64,000 nucleotides of DNA, from contig NZ_CP119147.1 in assembly GCF_029167645.1 (NCBI RefSeq), positions 1,984,001 to 2,048,000 on the forward strand. Direction: 5' to 3'. Below, piece by piece: positions 52,553 to 63,425 of the stretch. The translations under genes were made by a program, and so were the position numbers. Position 1 is the stretch's first letter. The number at the start of each line of letters is the position of its first letter. The DNA is from Streptomyces sp. AM 2-1-1. GTDB taxonomy: Bacteria; Actinomycetota; Actinomycetes; Streptomycetales; Streptomycetaceae. The notes below the pieces were generated by a model. The model ran no database searches. It was not told the DNA's origin and was given only the letters and a program-made list of their open reading frames with translations.

Positions 52553-54154
52553 TTAGTGGCCGGCGGCCTCGGGGTTGCGCCGTACACCCGCGGCCGCGAC
52601 GACCGCGCCGAGGACACACAGCACGCCGGTGACGAGTGAGGCGGTGTGCACCCCGTTCATGAACGCCTGCCCGCTGCCCTCGATCACGGCGGACTTCAGC
52701 TGGGCCGGCATCTCGCCGGAGACGGGTGAAACACCCATCGACACCGCGTCCTTCGCCTCCAGCAGTCCCTTCGCCACGGGTGCGGGCACCCCGGCGGTGC
52801 TCAGCTCGCCGGTCAGTGTCGAGCCGACCTTGCTGCTGATGAGGGAGATCAGCACGGAGGTGCCCAGCGCGCCGCCGATCTGCAGGGCGGTGGCCTGCAG
52901 GCCACCGGCCACTCCGGCGTCCTTGACCGGCGCGTTGCCGACGATGGCTTCGGAGGAGGCGGCCATCACCATGCCGACGCCGAGCCCGAGCGCGATGAAC
53001 GGCGGCCACAGGGCGGAGTACGAGGAGTGCACGCCCCAGCCGAGCATGCCGAAGGCCGCGCCGGCCTGCAGCACCATGCCGAGGGGCATGGTGAGGCGGG
53101 CACCGTACTTCTCGGTGAGCTTCGCCCCCACGGGCGAGGCGACGACGGAGGCCAGGCTCAGAGGCAGGGTGCGGATGCCGGCCTCGACGGGCGTGAAGCC
53201 GTGCACGTTCTGCAGGTACAGCATCACGAAGAAGATCACGCCGAGCAGGGCGAAGAAGTTGATGGCGGTGATGACCGTACCGATGGCCAGTGCGGGGTTG
53301 CGGAACAGCCGCATCGGCAGCAGGGGATGCCCGATGCGGGTCTCGTACCAGCCGAAGGCCGCCAGGGTCACGAGACCACCGCCGATCGTGCCCAGCGTGG
53401 AGCCCGAAGTCCAGCCCCACGCCTCGCCCTTGACCACACCGAAGACGAGAACCAGCATGCCCAGCGCCAGAAGGACGACGCCGACGAGGTCGAAGCGGTG
53501 ATGACCCGTCGAGTTCTTGCTCTGCGGCAGGACGAGCGCGCTGACCACGAGCGCGACGACGCCGATGGGCGCGTTGATGAAGAAGACGGACTCCCAGCTG
53601 ACGTGCTGGACGAGCAGACCGCCGACGATGGGGCCGAGTGCGGTGGACACGGACGAGACCATCGCCCAGATCCCGACCGCCATGCCGAACTTCTTCGGCG
53701 GGAAGACCGCACGCAGCAGTCCGAGCGTGTTCGGCATCAGCAGGGCGCCGAAGAAGCCCTGTACGGCACGGAAGGCGATGACTCCCTCGATCGAGCCCAT
53801 CAGGCCGATGGCCACGGACGCGGCGGTGAATCCGGCCGCGCCGATCATGTAGAAGGTGCGCCGGCCGAAGCGGTCGCCCAGCTTGCCGCCGAGAATCAGC
53901 GCGGCGGCCAGGGCGAGAAGATAGGAGTTGGTGACCCACTGGAGATCAGCGGTGGATGCGCCCAGATCCCGGCCGATCTCGGGATTGGCGATCGACACGA
54001 CACTGCCGTCGAGCCCCACCATGAACAGGCCGAAGGCGACCGCTGCCAGCGTCAGCCAAGGGTTGGACCGGCGGCCGCGGGGGGCGGCGTCCGGCGGGGA
54101 GTGCGCGGGCATGGCGGAGTGATCCACAAAAGTGGACGAGGACGACGAGGACAT
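52553..54154 (-). CDS. MFS drug exporter, DHA2 (EmrB/QacA) family
   Basis: A 533-residue proton-coupled exporter with fourteen predicted helices. The helix 1 end FMVGLDGSVVSIANPEIGRDL has the conserved D/S/V pattern of DHA2, GGKLGDRFGRRTFYMIG is the loop 2-3 motif, and RAVQGFFGALLMPNTLGLL plus ALGPIVGGLLVQHVSWESVFFINAPIG are motifs B and C. These mark export of drugs or secondary metabolites. The ATG at 54154 has AAGG 7 bases upstream. The MarR gene lies 68 bases upstream on the same strand, an arrangement that normally means regulator-exporter control. Confidence 0.93.
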   Translation of the reverse strand: MSSSSSSTFVDHSAMPAHSPPDAAPRGRRSNPWLTLAAVAFGLFMVGLDGSVVSIANPEIGRDLGASTADLQWVTNSYLLALAAALILGGKLGDRFGRRTFYMIGAAGFTAASVAIGLMGSIEGVIAFRAVQGFFGALLMPNTLGLLRAVFPPKKFGMAVGIWAMVSSVSTALGPIVGGLLVQHVSWESVFFINAPIGVVALVVSALVLPQSKNSTGHHRFDLVGVVLLALGMLVLVFGVVKGEAWGWTSGSTLGTIGGGLVTLAAFGWYETRIGHPLLPMRLFRNPALAIGTVITAINFFALLGVIFFVMLYLQNVHGFTPVEAGIRTLPLSLASVVASPVGAKLTEKYGARLTMPLGMVLQAGAAFGMLGWGVHSSYSALWPPFIALGLGVGMVMAASSEAIVGNAPVKDAGVAGGLQATALQIGGALGTSVLISLISSKVGSTLTGELSTAGVPAPVAKGLLEAKDAVSMGVSPVSGEMPAQLKSAVIEGSGQAFMNGVHTASLVTGVLCVLGAVVAAAGVRRNPEAAGH

Positions 54155-54222
54155 GGAAGTGCCTTGTTTCTCAGAGGAGTTGATACATGTCCCGGCGCGT
54201 CAGCGGTCAGCTGTGCGCGGGA

Positions 54223-54696
54223 TCAGTGGCCTGCGGGGTGAATGTGCCCCGCCAGCGCGCCGAGGGCTCCGACGGCGGAGCCGAGAGCTCCGAGGTCGCC
54301 TTCGGTGAGGGTGCTCAGCGCGGCGACGACGTACTCGTCCATGAGCGCTTGGACCGCTTCGACCCGGCGCGTCGCCTCGGGCGTCAGATGCAGGTGCGCG
54401 ACCCGCTTGTCGGCGAGATCCTGCGTACGTTCGAGCAGACCCTCCCCGATCAGCCGGGAGACCATCGCACTCAGGTTGTTGGGCCTGACGAGCAGCACGT
54501 CGGCGGCCTCGCGCACGGTCACCCCGTCGCGCTCGCCGACGAGCCGCAGCAGCGCGAGGTGCCCCTCGGGCGGCTTGGGGTGTGCGAAGTCCTGGGCGAG
54601 GCGTCGCTCGAGAGCCCGGTTCAGCGCCGGCAGGACGGCCGTGATCGCGGAGGCGATGCGGCTGAGGTCCTGAGCGGACGCGCTGACGGCGGGCAT
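54223..54696 (-). CDS. MarR-family transcriptional regulator
   Basis: A 157-residue winged-helix regulator. The recognition part is HLALLRLVGERDGVTVREAADVLLVRPNNLSAMVSRLIGEGLLERTQDLADKRVAHLHLTPEA, with the conserved wing DLADKR. It probably represses the downstream MFS exporter and itself. The ATG at 54696 begins directly after a strong promoter with no room for a ribosome site, so translation is likely leaderless. Confidence 0.93.
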   Translation of the reverse strand: MPAVSASAQDLSRIASAITAVLPALNRALERRLAQDFAHPKPPEGHLALLRLVGERDGVTVREAADVLLVRPNNLSAMVSRLIGEGLLERTQDLADKRVAHLHLTPEATRRVEAVQALMDEYVVAALSTLTEGDLGALGSAVGALGALAGHIHPAGH

Positions 54697-54703
54697 ACGG
54701 ACA

Positions 54704-54732
54704 ATATAAGTATCGCACTACAGCTATGTCAA
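54704..54732 (-). promoter_or_regulatory. consensus promoter of the MarR gene, leaderless
   Basis: On the reverse strand TTGACA (54732-54727), a 17-base spacer and TTATAT (54709-54704) lie just before the ATG at 54696, which is 7 bases past the -10 box. The mRNA would start at or next to the ATG. The spacer contains a GTA-N6-TAC half-palindrome, a plausible MarR site. Confidence 0.75.
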
Positions 54733-54910
54733 CATACCCATCAGCCGCACGGCCGCCGTGCTCGACGCGCCCGCGGTCCCGGCGGGCCCCCGGAGCCGAA
54801 GAGATCGGGGAGCAGCGGCGCCGGGACCCTCACGACCGCCCGCGGACCCGGCGGTCGGGGCGCCGGGACCTTCGCGTGGCCCGGCTCCGTGCCCGGAGAG
54901 GAGTCCTCCG

Positions 54911-57091
54911 CTACAGCTCCACTTCCGCCCAGATGATCTTCGCGTCGTGGGAGTAGCGGGTGCCCCAGCGGGAGGCGAGCTGGGACATGATGAAGAGGCC
55001 CCGGCCGCCCTCGTCACCGGCGCGGGCATGGCGCAGGTGGGGGGCGACGAGGCTGGCGTCACGGACCTCACAGGTGACGGTGTGGGTGCGGACCAGGCGC
55101 AGCACCAGCGGTGGGGTGCCGTAGCGCACGGCGTTGGTGACCAGTTCGCTGACGATGAGCTCGACCGCGTACAGCGCGTCCTTGGGGATCTTCCACGCGG
55201 CGAGGTGCGCGCGGGTCGCGGTCCGGGCCTTCGCCGGGGCGCCGGCGTCGTCCTCGAGCGCGACGGTGGCCACCTGTGCGGGGCCGGCCTCGGCAGGGCG
55301 CGCGAGGAGCAGTACCGCGCCGTCCGGGTGGGCGGCGGGCGGGTAGTTGTACACGATGGCGTCGCCGATCTCCCGCAGGCTCCGATCGGGCGGCGAGAGC
55401 ACCTCGTCGACGGAACGGCGGCCGGGACGGTCGTGCAGGTTGCCGCCGCTGTGCAGGACGAGCAGGGTGCCCGGCTCCAGGGCGATCTCGGTGGTGACGA
55501 AGGGGGCGCCCTCGGCCGCCGCGAGCGTCGGCCCCTCGGGCAGGTCGAAGGGTTGCGCCGTGCCGTCGGGACGGACGATGCGGGGCACCGGCCGGCCCGC
55601 CCGGGCGACGGTCCAGAGCCGGGTGAAGGGGTCGTACTCCCCGTAGAGGCAGGTCGCCGTGAGCGGGCGGTGGCGCAGCGTGTCGCCGACGGGGAGTGCG
55701 GCCCGCTCCTCGGCGAGCTGGACGGCGACGTCGTTGAGGCGGGCGAGCAGTTCCTCGGGCGAGAGGTCGAGGGCGGCGAGCGTGCGGACGGCGGTGCGCA
55801 GTTGACCCATGGTGCTGGCGGTCTGGACGCCCTGGCCGTCGACCCGGCCGACGACGAGGGCGGTGCGCGCGCCGGAGAGGGAGATGGTGTCGAACCAGCT
55901 GCCGCTGTTGCGGCCGGGCAGGTAGACGTGGGCGGTCTCGAGGGCCACCGGCGACGTCGGGCCCGGGGGCAGCAGGCGGCGCTGGACGGTGGAGGCGACG
56001 GTGTGGTCGCGTTCGTAACGCCGCGCGTTGTCGACACTGAGCGCGGTGTGGGCGGCGAGCGTCACCCCGAAGGCGAGGTCACTCTCGTCGTACGGTGCGC
56101 TCCCGCCGCACCGGTAGAAGCTGACCACGCCGAGTGCGGTGCCGCGCAGCGCCAGCGGCGCCACGATGAGCGAGTGCGACCCGAACTTCTCGATGGAGGC
56201 GGCGCGGTCGGGGTCGGTCGTGTACCAGGGCAGGCCGGGGGCGAGCTGGACGAGGCGGGGGCGGAGGTCGCCGAGCGAGAGGGAGTACGGGGTCGGGTGC
56301 GGCATCTCCCGCACGTCGCCGACCGGGTGGGCGGCCCCGCCTTTGCCGAGAGGGCCCCGGAACGCGATGCGGCGCAGCGGGGTGCCGCGGGCCGGCGGGC
56401 CGGTCGGCGTGTCGGCGCCGCGCAGGACGTCGTCGACGATTTCGACGACCGCGATGTCGGCGAAGCCGGGGACCAGGGCGACGACCAGCTCCTGGCAGGT
56501 GGCGGCGAGGTCGAGGGACTGGCCGACCCGTTCGCGTACGGCGTCGAGGGCGGCGGCCCGTGCGACCGTGCGCTCCTGCGCGGTGATGTCGGCCGCCAGG
56601 ACGAGCAGTCCCGCCGGGCCGGGGCCGGAGGCGTCCGGGGGACCGCCGGTGCCGGCGTCGGACGCCAGGGGGTGGAGCGCGACGGCGAAGGTGCGGTCGG
56701 TTCCGGCCGTGTCGGTGCGGTGGGCGCGGACGACAGCGGCGGGGCCGCTCCCGTCGTCGCCGGAGGGGGTGGCGTGCTCGGGCAGGGCGGGGCCGGCCGG
56801 CGGCGGGGTGGCGGACGCCGGCGGGCCGGGCGTCTCCGGGACGCCCGGGAGGTTCCGTCGCAGGACGCGCGCGGGCGCCGCGGGGTCCTCCAGCCGGAAC
56901 ACCTCGGTGAGCAGCCGGCCGGCCACCCGCTCCGGGGGTTCGCCGAACGTCAGTGTGCCGGTCCGCAGGATGCGCAGGTCCCGGTCGACGACGTACGTAC
57001 GGATGACGGGGGCGGTCACGAGGGCGTGCAGCAGAGCCGGGGGTGTCGGGCCCCCCGAGGGGGCCGCCGACGGAAGGTCGTCGTCCGGCAC
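54911..57091 (-). CDS. PAS/GAF-PP2C-like (degenerate SpoIIE) protein with C-terminal HATPase
   Basis: A 726-residue multidomain regulator of anti-sigma factor signalling type. A variable N-terminal region (PAS-like) is followed by a GAF-like domain (TCQELVVALVPGFADIAVVEIVDD ... SHSLIVAPLALRGTALGVVSFYRCG), a SpoIIE phosphatase domain (ERDHTVASTVQRRLLPPGP), and a C-terminal HATPase_c domain with N-box ELIVSELVTNAVRYG and GGRGLFIM. In the phosphatase domain the usual GGDW(Y/F)D reads SGSWFD and the usual GDVxGHG reads GRVDGQG, so two metal-binding aspartates are missing. It may therefore be catalytically dead as a phosphatase while the kinase part looks intact. The GTG at 57091 is uncertain; an in-frame TTG lies at 57232. 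Confidence 0.85.
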   Translation of the reverse strand: MPDDDLPSAAPSGGPTPPALLHALVTAPVIRTYVVDRDLRILRTGTLTFGEPPERVAGRLLTEVFRLEDPAAPARVLRRNLPGVPETPGPPASATPPPAGPALPEHATPSGDDGSGPAAVVRAHRTDTAGTDRTFAVALHPLASDAGTGGPPDASGPGPAGLLVLAADITAQERTVARAAALDAVRERVGQSLDLAATCQELVVALVPGFADIAVVEIVDDVLRGADTPTGPPARGTPLRRIAFRGPLGKGGAAHPVGDVREMPHPTPYSLSLGDLRPRLVQLAPGLPWYTTDPDRAASIEKFGSHSLIVAPLALRGTALGVVSFYRCGGSAPYDESDLAFGVTLAAHTALSVDNARRYERDHTVASTVQRRLLPPGPTSPVALETAHVYLPGRNSGSWFDTISLSGARTALVVGRVDGQGVQTASTMGQLRTAVRTLAALDLSPEELLARLNDVAVQLAEERAALPVGDTLRHRPLTATCLYGEYDPFTRLWTVARAGRPVPRIVRPDGTAQPFDLPEGPTLAAAEGAPFVTTEIALEPGTLLVLHSGGNLHDRPGRRSVDEVLSPPDRSLREIGDAIVYNYPPAAHPDGAVLLLARPAEAGPAQVATVALEDDAGAPAKARTATRAHLAAWKIPKDALYAVELIVSELVTNAVRYGTPPLVLRLVRTHTVTCEVRDASLVAPHLRHARAGDEGGRGLFIMSQLASRWGTRYSHDAKIIWAEVEL

Positions 57092-57232
57092 CGCTCCACC
57101 ACCGCCCTTCGAACACGACTTCGCCTCTCCCCACCTTGGGACGGGCGCCGCGCTCGCGCCATCGGGGGGCGTACGGACGGAGGACGGGTGCCGGGCGGGC
57201 GGCGGGGTGGTCCCGGAGGCCGGAGACCCCAA

Positions 57233-58739
<1,507 letters not shown>

Positions 58740-59080
58740 CGCGCCTCGTCCGGCCCGGTCACCCGGCACCGCGGCGCCCTGGGGTGCCTGAGGAGTAGCG
58801 CTCCGACGGACCCCGGCGCGGCATCGCGGGGCGCTCCTGGCATGCGGCTTCCGGACTTTCGGCGGCGGAAACCCCGGAAGCCGCATCCCGCGACCGCCCC
58901 GTCCCGGCGGCCGTGCGACAACTGATCGAACCCTCACCCGTGCGAGTGATTCCCGTGCGAGACTGACCCCTCTGGCACCGTCGGCAGGTACCTGGGCAGG
59001 GAGCGGCGCACCAGCCGCGCCCCAGGACGAACCAGGCCGATGGAAGACCTCTCCATCAACGTCCTCGGGGAACATCACAC
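58740..59080. other. intergenic region between the terpene cyclase and the amidase
   Basis: About 340 bases without a gene. It holds the terminator hairpin at 58842-58886 and, toward 59080, the promoter region of the amidase; specific promoter boxes are not clear. Confidence 0.45.
58842..58886 (+). terminator. hairpin terminator after the terpene cyclase
   Basis: ATGCGGCTTCCGG (58842-58854) and CCGGAAGCCGCAT (58874-58886) pair perfectly over 13 bp with a 19-base loop, about 100 bases past the stop. Confidence 0.6.
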
Positions 59081-61441
59081 GTGAGATCGAAGCGAAGAAT
59101 ATGGGTCACGGCGGCGGTCGCGACCGCCGCCGTGGCGGGCGTCCTGGTGTTCCAGGGCGTCACGGGCACCGACCCGGCCGGCGGGGGCGTGGACGCCGCG
59201 TCCGCTCCGGCGCGGGTGGACGTGCACGAGAATGCGCTCCGGGTGTCGGCGGACGGGACCACCGCCGCCTTCGAGCAGAAGGAGACCGAACCCTTCAGTC
59301 TGCTGGGCGTCACCTGGACGGACCCGGCGGCCAAGGTCTCCGGCACCGTCGAAGCGCGGACCCGCTCCGCGGCCACCGGACAGTGGACGGGCTGGCTGCC
59401 GCTGGCGACCGACGTGGACGGGCGCACCGAGACCGGCCGCCCGGGCGTCCGGGGCACCACCGAACCCCGCTGGGTCGGGGCGTCCGACGGCGTGGAGGTC
59501 CGGGTGTCCTCCCGGGGCACCACCTCCGCCGGTCTGCCCGCCGGGCTCCGGCTCGACACCGTGGACCCGGGCACCTCCGGGCTCGACGCCGAGACCGCGG
59601 CGTACTCCCGGGACATGACGGAAGGTTTCTCCGCGGAGGGTGAGGACGAGGAGCCCACCCCCTCGGACACCACCACGACCACGCCGGAACCTCCCGAGGG
59701 CTCCACGGGCGGCAGCACGCCGGCCCCCGAGTCCCCCGGGCCCACGGCGACGGACGACTCCGGGCAGATAGGCGGGCTGCCCGGTACGGCGGAGCCGTCG
59801 GCGACCCCGACGACGGCGGAGCCCACCACGGCGGCGCCGAGCGTGACGCCGACCTCCCCGACGCCTACGCCGGACCCGACGACCGCCGCTCCCTCACCGA
59901 CCCTGACGCCCCCACCGGTGTCCACGATGCCGAAGCCGCCGATCGTCAGCAGGGCCGGTTGGGGCGCGGACGAGAAGCTGAACGACGAGGCGCCTGAGTA
60001 CACGACGTCCGTCAAGGCCGTGTTCGTGCACCACACCGCGCAGACGAACGACTACTCCTGCGCGGACTCCCCCGCCATCATGCGGGGCCTGCACGCCTTC
60101 CACGTCCAGTCGAACGGCTGGAAGGACCTGGGCTACAACTTCATCGTCGACAAGTGCGGGACGATCTTCGAGGGCCGCAAGGGCGGGGTCGACCAGCCGG
60201 TGTTCGGCGCCCACACCTACGGCTTCAACCGTGAGACGGCCGGTGTCGCGGTCATCGGAAGCTACACCGACACCAAGGCCGCGACCGCCGCGACCACGGC
60301 GGTGGCCCGGATCGCCGCGTGGAAGCTCGGCCAGTACAAGGGCAACCCCGCGGGGACGACGACGCTGACGGCCGGCGCGACGCAGAAGAGCGGCACCGGC
60401 ATCGCGTACACCGCCGGGACGACCTACACGTTCCAGCAGATATCCGGTCACCGCGACGGTTTCAACACCGAGTGCCCCGGCACCGCGCTCTACGGGCAGT
60501 TGGGCGCGATCCGTACGGCGGCGGCGGGTCCGGTGACCGGCCTGGCCATCTCCTCGGTCACCGGGAGCAGCACCTCGGGCTCGACGACCTACACGCAGTC
60601 GAGCGTGAAGGTCGCCTGGAAGGCGACGACCCCGACCGCGCTGATCGCCAGGAACGAGCTGCTGGTGGACGGCAAGGCAGTCGCCACGACGAGCGGCACC
60701 GCCACCTCCGCCTCGGCGGTGCTCGCCGTCGGCACCCACACGGTGCAGGTCCGCGCCACGCACCAGTCGGGCAGGACCGCCCTCTCGGGCAGCGCGACGG
60801 TGGTCGCCGAGAAGACCGCGCCCACGTTCTCCACGAAGCCCTCGACGGCGCTGCGCACCGGCACGGTGAACACCACGGCCGTCCCGGTGACCCTGAAGTG
60901 GAAGGCGGCGGACGGGATCGCGCTCAAGGAGGTCCGGCTCACCGCTCCGGCGGCCGCGACCTACGGGCCGACGACGACGAGCGCCAACCTCACCGCGAAG
61001 TCCGGGGTGGCGACCACCTGGAAGATGACGGCGTACGACCGCGCGGGCAACACCGCCGCGGCGTCCGTGGCGAGCACCCCGGTCATTCTCCAGGAGACCT
61101 CGGCCACGCGGACGGGCACCTGGACCACGAAGTCCTCGTCGAGCTACCTCGGCGGGAAGTCGTACTCCAGCAGCGCCAAGAACGCGAGCCTGACGTGGAC
61201 GTTCACCGGCCGGTCGGCCGCGCTCGTCGTCTCGCGCGCCTCGACCTCGGGGCAGGTGTACGTCTACGTGGACGGCAGGAAGACCGCCACGGTGGACCTG
61301 AAGTCCGCCACCACCAAGTACCGCGACGCGCTCTGGGCGACCACCTGGGCGAGCGCCGCGAAGCACACGGTGAAGCTGGTCGTGGTCGGCACCGCCGGCC
61401 GGCCCGCCATCACCACGGACGGGCTGGTCTACCTCAAGTAA
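59081..61441 (+). CDS. secreted PGRP-type N-acetylmuramoyl-L-alanine amidase, large
   Basis: A 786-residue secreted cell-wall hydrolase. The start GTG (59081) with GGGGAA 8 bases upstream gives a signal peptide (RRIWVTAAVATAAVAGVLV). An N-terminal domain of about 180 residues is followed by a Thr/Pro/Ser-rich linker, then the PGRP amidase domain: zinc His pair in FVHHTAQTND, YNFIVDKCGTIFEGRKGG, VAVIGSY, and HRDGFNTECPG. The C-terminal 290 residues are Ser/Thr-rich beta-sandwich-like repeats, perhaps wall-binding. It probably cleaves peptidoglycan during growth or development. Confidence 0.93.
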   Translation: MRSKRRIWVTAAVATAAVAGVLVFQGVTGTDPAGGGVDAASAPARVDVHENALRVSADGTTAAFEQKETEPFSLLGVTWTDPAAKVSGTVEARTRSAATGQWTGWLPLATDVDGRTETGRPGVRGTTEPRWVGASDGVEVRVSSRGTTSAGLPAGLRLDTVDPGTSGLDAETAAYSRDMTEGFSAEGEDEEPTPSDTTTTTPEPPEGSTGGSTPAPESPGPTATDDSGQIGGLPGTAEPSATPTTAEPTTAAPSVTPTSPTPTPDPTTAAPSPTLTPPPVSTMPKPPIVSRAGWGADEKLNDEAPEYTTSVKAVFVHHTAQTNDYSCADSPAIMRGLHAFHVQSNGWKDLGYNFIVDKCGTIFEGRKGGVDQPVFGAHTYGFNRETAGVAVIGSYTDTKAATAATTAVARIAAWKLGQYKGNPAGTTTLTAGATQKSGTGIAYTAGTTYTFQQISGHRDGFNTECPGTALYGQLGAIRTAAAGPVTGLAISSVTGSSTSGSTTYTQSSVKVAWKATTPTALIARNELLVDGKAVATTSGTATSASAVLAVGTHTVQVRATHQSGRTALSGSATVVAEKTAPTFSTKPSTALRTGTVNTTAVPVTLKWKAADGIALKEVRLTAPAAATYGPTTTSANLTAKSGVATTWKMTAYDRAGNTAAASVASTPVILQETSATRTGTWTTKSSSSYLGGKSYSSSAKNASLTWTFTGRSAALVVSRASTSGQVYVYVDGRKTATVDLKSATTKYRDALWATTWASAAKHTVKLVVVGTAGRPAITTDGLVYLK

Positions 61442-61800
61442 CCCTCGTACGGCAGCCCTCGTGACGGCGCGCCCCGGCCGGGAGTCATCCGGCCGGGGCG
61501 CGTCGTCGTGTTCCCCCTCGTCCAGGCGTCGCGGGCCCTGCGGCGCACGCGTCCTCCGCGGCGTCTCCTGCCCCGGCCACCCCTCCTGCCGCAACCGCCA
61601 CCCGGTCGCCGCCCGCTCCCCCCGGCACCCCCGGCTTTCCCGCCGGGCACGGCGGCTTCGGCGGACGGGGGGCCGGACCCTCGTGGCCGGCCCGGTACCC
61701 CTCGTCCAAGGCGTCGCCCCCCAGGAGGTTCCGGACTACGGGCTGCCTCCTGCGGGGAAGTACCTCATCCTGGAGGGCACCCGCGAAAGGGCCGACGCAC
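61442..61800. other. intergenic region between amidase and carboxylesterase
   Basis: About 360 bases with no supported gene. The amidase terminator is at 61468-61502. The rest is GC-rich, with no promoter I can identify for the esterase. Confidence 0.45.
61468..61502 (+). terminator. hairpin terminator after the amidase
   Basis: CGCGCCCCGGCCGG (61468-61481) and CCGGCCGGGGCGCG (61489-61502) form a perfect 14-bp stem with a 7-base loop, 27 bases past the stop, followed by tcgtcgtgtt. Confidence 0.7.
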
Positions 61801-63288
61801 ATGCGCGAGACACGTCCGCAGGACCGCCCGACCGCCACCACCACCCACGGCACCGTGCGCGGCGTCCGGGAGAACGGGGTGGCGGTCTTCCGGGGGGTGC
61901 CGTACGCGGCGGCCCCGGTCGGCTCCCGCCGGTTCCGGGCCCCCGAGCCGCCGGAGCCGTGGGCGGGGGTGCGGGAGGCCGTCGTGTTCGGGCCGACCTC
62001 CCCCAAGCGCCCGTACGACCCGCCCCTGGACGCCCTCCTCCCGGACCCCGAGGTGCCCGGGGACGAGTGGCTCAACCTCAACGTCTGGACACCCGGCCCG
62101 GCCGCGGGCGGACTGCCGGTCATCGTCTGGATACACGGCGGCTCGCTGCTGCACGGCTCCTCCGCCGTGCCGGTGTACGACGGGACCGCCTTCGCCCGGG
62201 ACGGGGTCGTCCTGGTGTCGGTCAACTACCGGCTGGGGATCGAGGGGTTCGGCGTCTTTCCCGACGCCCCCGCCAACCTCGGACTGCTCGACCAGCTCGC
62301 CGCCCTGGAGTGGGTACGGGAGAACGTCGCGGCGTTCGGGGGCGATCCGGAACGGGTGACGGTGGCCGGTGAGTCGGCCGGGGCGGTGAGCGTCGCCGCG
62401 CTGCTCACCGCGCCGAGGGCGACGGGGCTGTTCCGGCGCGCGGTGCTGCAGAGCGGGGCGCCGGACGCGCCGGCGCCCGAGGCGGGTCGCCGGACGACGG
62501 AGCTCGTCGCCCGGCGCCTCGGGGTCCCGGCGACCGCCGCCGCCCTGGCCGCCGTCGAACCGTCCGCGCTGCTGGCCGCGCAGAGCGCGGTGACCCGCGG
62601 CGGGAATCCGCTGACCGGCCGCGACGCCTTCCACATCGTGGTCGACGGTGACCTGCTCCCCCGCGATCCGGCCCAGGCGCTGCGGGACGGCGTGGGGAGC
62701 GGGGTGGACCTGCTGATGGGGGCGAACACCGAGGAGTACCGGCTCTGGTTCGTGCCCAGCGGGCTCACCGAGCGTCTCGGCCGGATCCGGCTACGGCTGG
62801 CGCTGCTGAAGTTCGGAGTGCCGGGAGCCACGGCCCGCGTGTACCGGGCCAACCGCCCGGCCGCCACGCCCGGCGAGCTGCTCGGGGCGCTCGCGACGGA
62901 CCTGCTGCTGCGGGTGCCGCTGAACGTCCTCGCCGACGCCCGCGCGGGAGCCGGGGGCGGTACGTACCTGTACGAGTTCGGCTGGCCCTCTCCCGTACGG
63001 CGGCTGGGCGCCTGCCACGCGCTGGAGCTCGGCTTCGTCTTCGACACCCTGGCCCACCCGGACGTGGTGGCGCTGGCCGGCCCGCACGCGCCGCAGCGGC
63101 TGGCGGACGCGATGCACGCCGCCTGGGTCCGGTTCGCGGCCACCGGCGACCCGGGGTGGCCCGCTTGGGACGCCCGGCGGCCGGTGATGGCCTTCGGTCC
63201 GGGCGCCCCCGCCGTGGTGGAGGCGCCCCGGGACGACGAACTGCGCGGCTGGCCCCCGTACCGCGCCGCCGGCCGGGGCCGTGTCTGA
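61801..63288 (+). CDS. type B carboxylesterase
   Basis: A 495-residue alpha/beta hydrolase of the cholinesterase/carboxylesterase family. The nucleophile is Ser192 in GESAGA, the oxyanion-hole motif is HGG (112-114), and the acid and base positions are expected in NTEEYRLWF and LGACHALELGFVFD. The N-terminal VFRGVPYAAAPVGSRRFRAPEP and LNVWTP motifs are typical. There is no signal peptide, so it is probably cytosolic. The ATG at 61801 has AAAGGG about 10 bases upstream. The substrate is unknown; in this family it may be esters of antibiotics or xenobiotics. Confidence 0.93.
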   Translation: MRETRPQDRPTATTTHGTVRGVRENGVAVFRGVPYAAAPVGSRRFRAPEPPEPWAGVREAVVFGPTSPKRPYDPPLDALLPDPEVPGDEWLNLNVWTPGPAAGGLPVIVWIHGGSLLHGSSAVPVYDGTAFARDGVVLVSVNYRLGIEGFGVFPDAPANLGLLDQLAALEWVRENVAAFGGDPERVTVAGESAGAVSVAALLTAPRATGLFRRAVLQSGAPDAPAPEAGRRTTELVARRLGVPATAAALAAVEPSALLAAQSAVTRGGNPLTGRDAFHIVVDGDLLPRDPAQALRDGVGSGVDLLMGANTEEYRLWFVPSGLTERLGRIRLRLALLKFGVPGATARVYRANRPAATPGELLGALATDLLLRVPLNVLADARAGAGGGTYLYEFGWPSPVRRLGACHALELGFVFDTLAHPDVVALAGPHAPQRLADAMHAAWVRFAATGDPGWPAWDARRPVMAFGPGAPAVVEAPRDDELRGWPPYRAAGRGRV

Positions 63289-63344
63289 CCGTGCGCGGGC
63301 CGAGCGCCGCCCGCCCGGCGGGACGGGCCGGGCGAGACACGGCC
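63277..63344 (+). terminator. hairpin overlapping the esterase stop
   Basis: GGCCGTGTCT (63277-63286) pairs with AGACACGGCC (63335-63344); the loop contains further GC-rich pairings. The left arm includes the last codons of the esterase gene. Confidence 0.5.
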
Positions 63345-63425
63345 GGAGCCGTCCTGTGACGGCCGGGGCGCCTCGCCCTCCGCGGGTTCGGGCCCGCCCC
63401 GGGGCGGTGCCGGCCCGTCCGGAGG

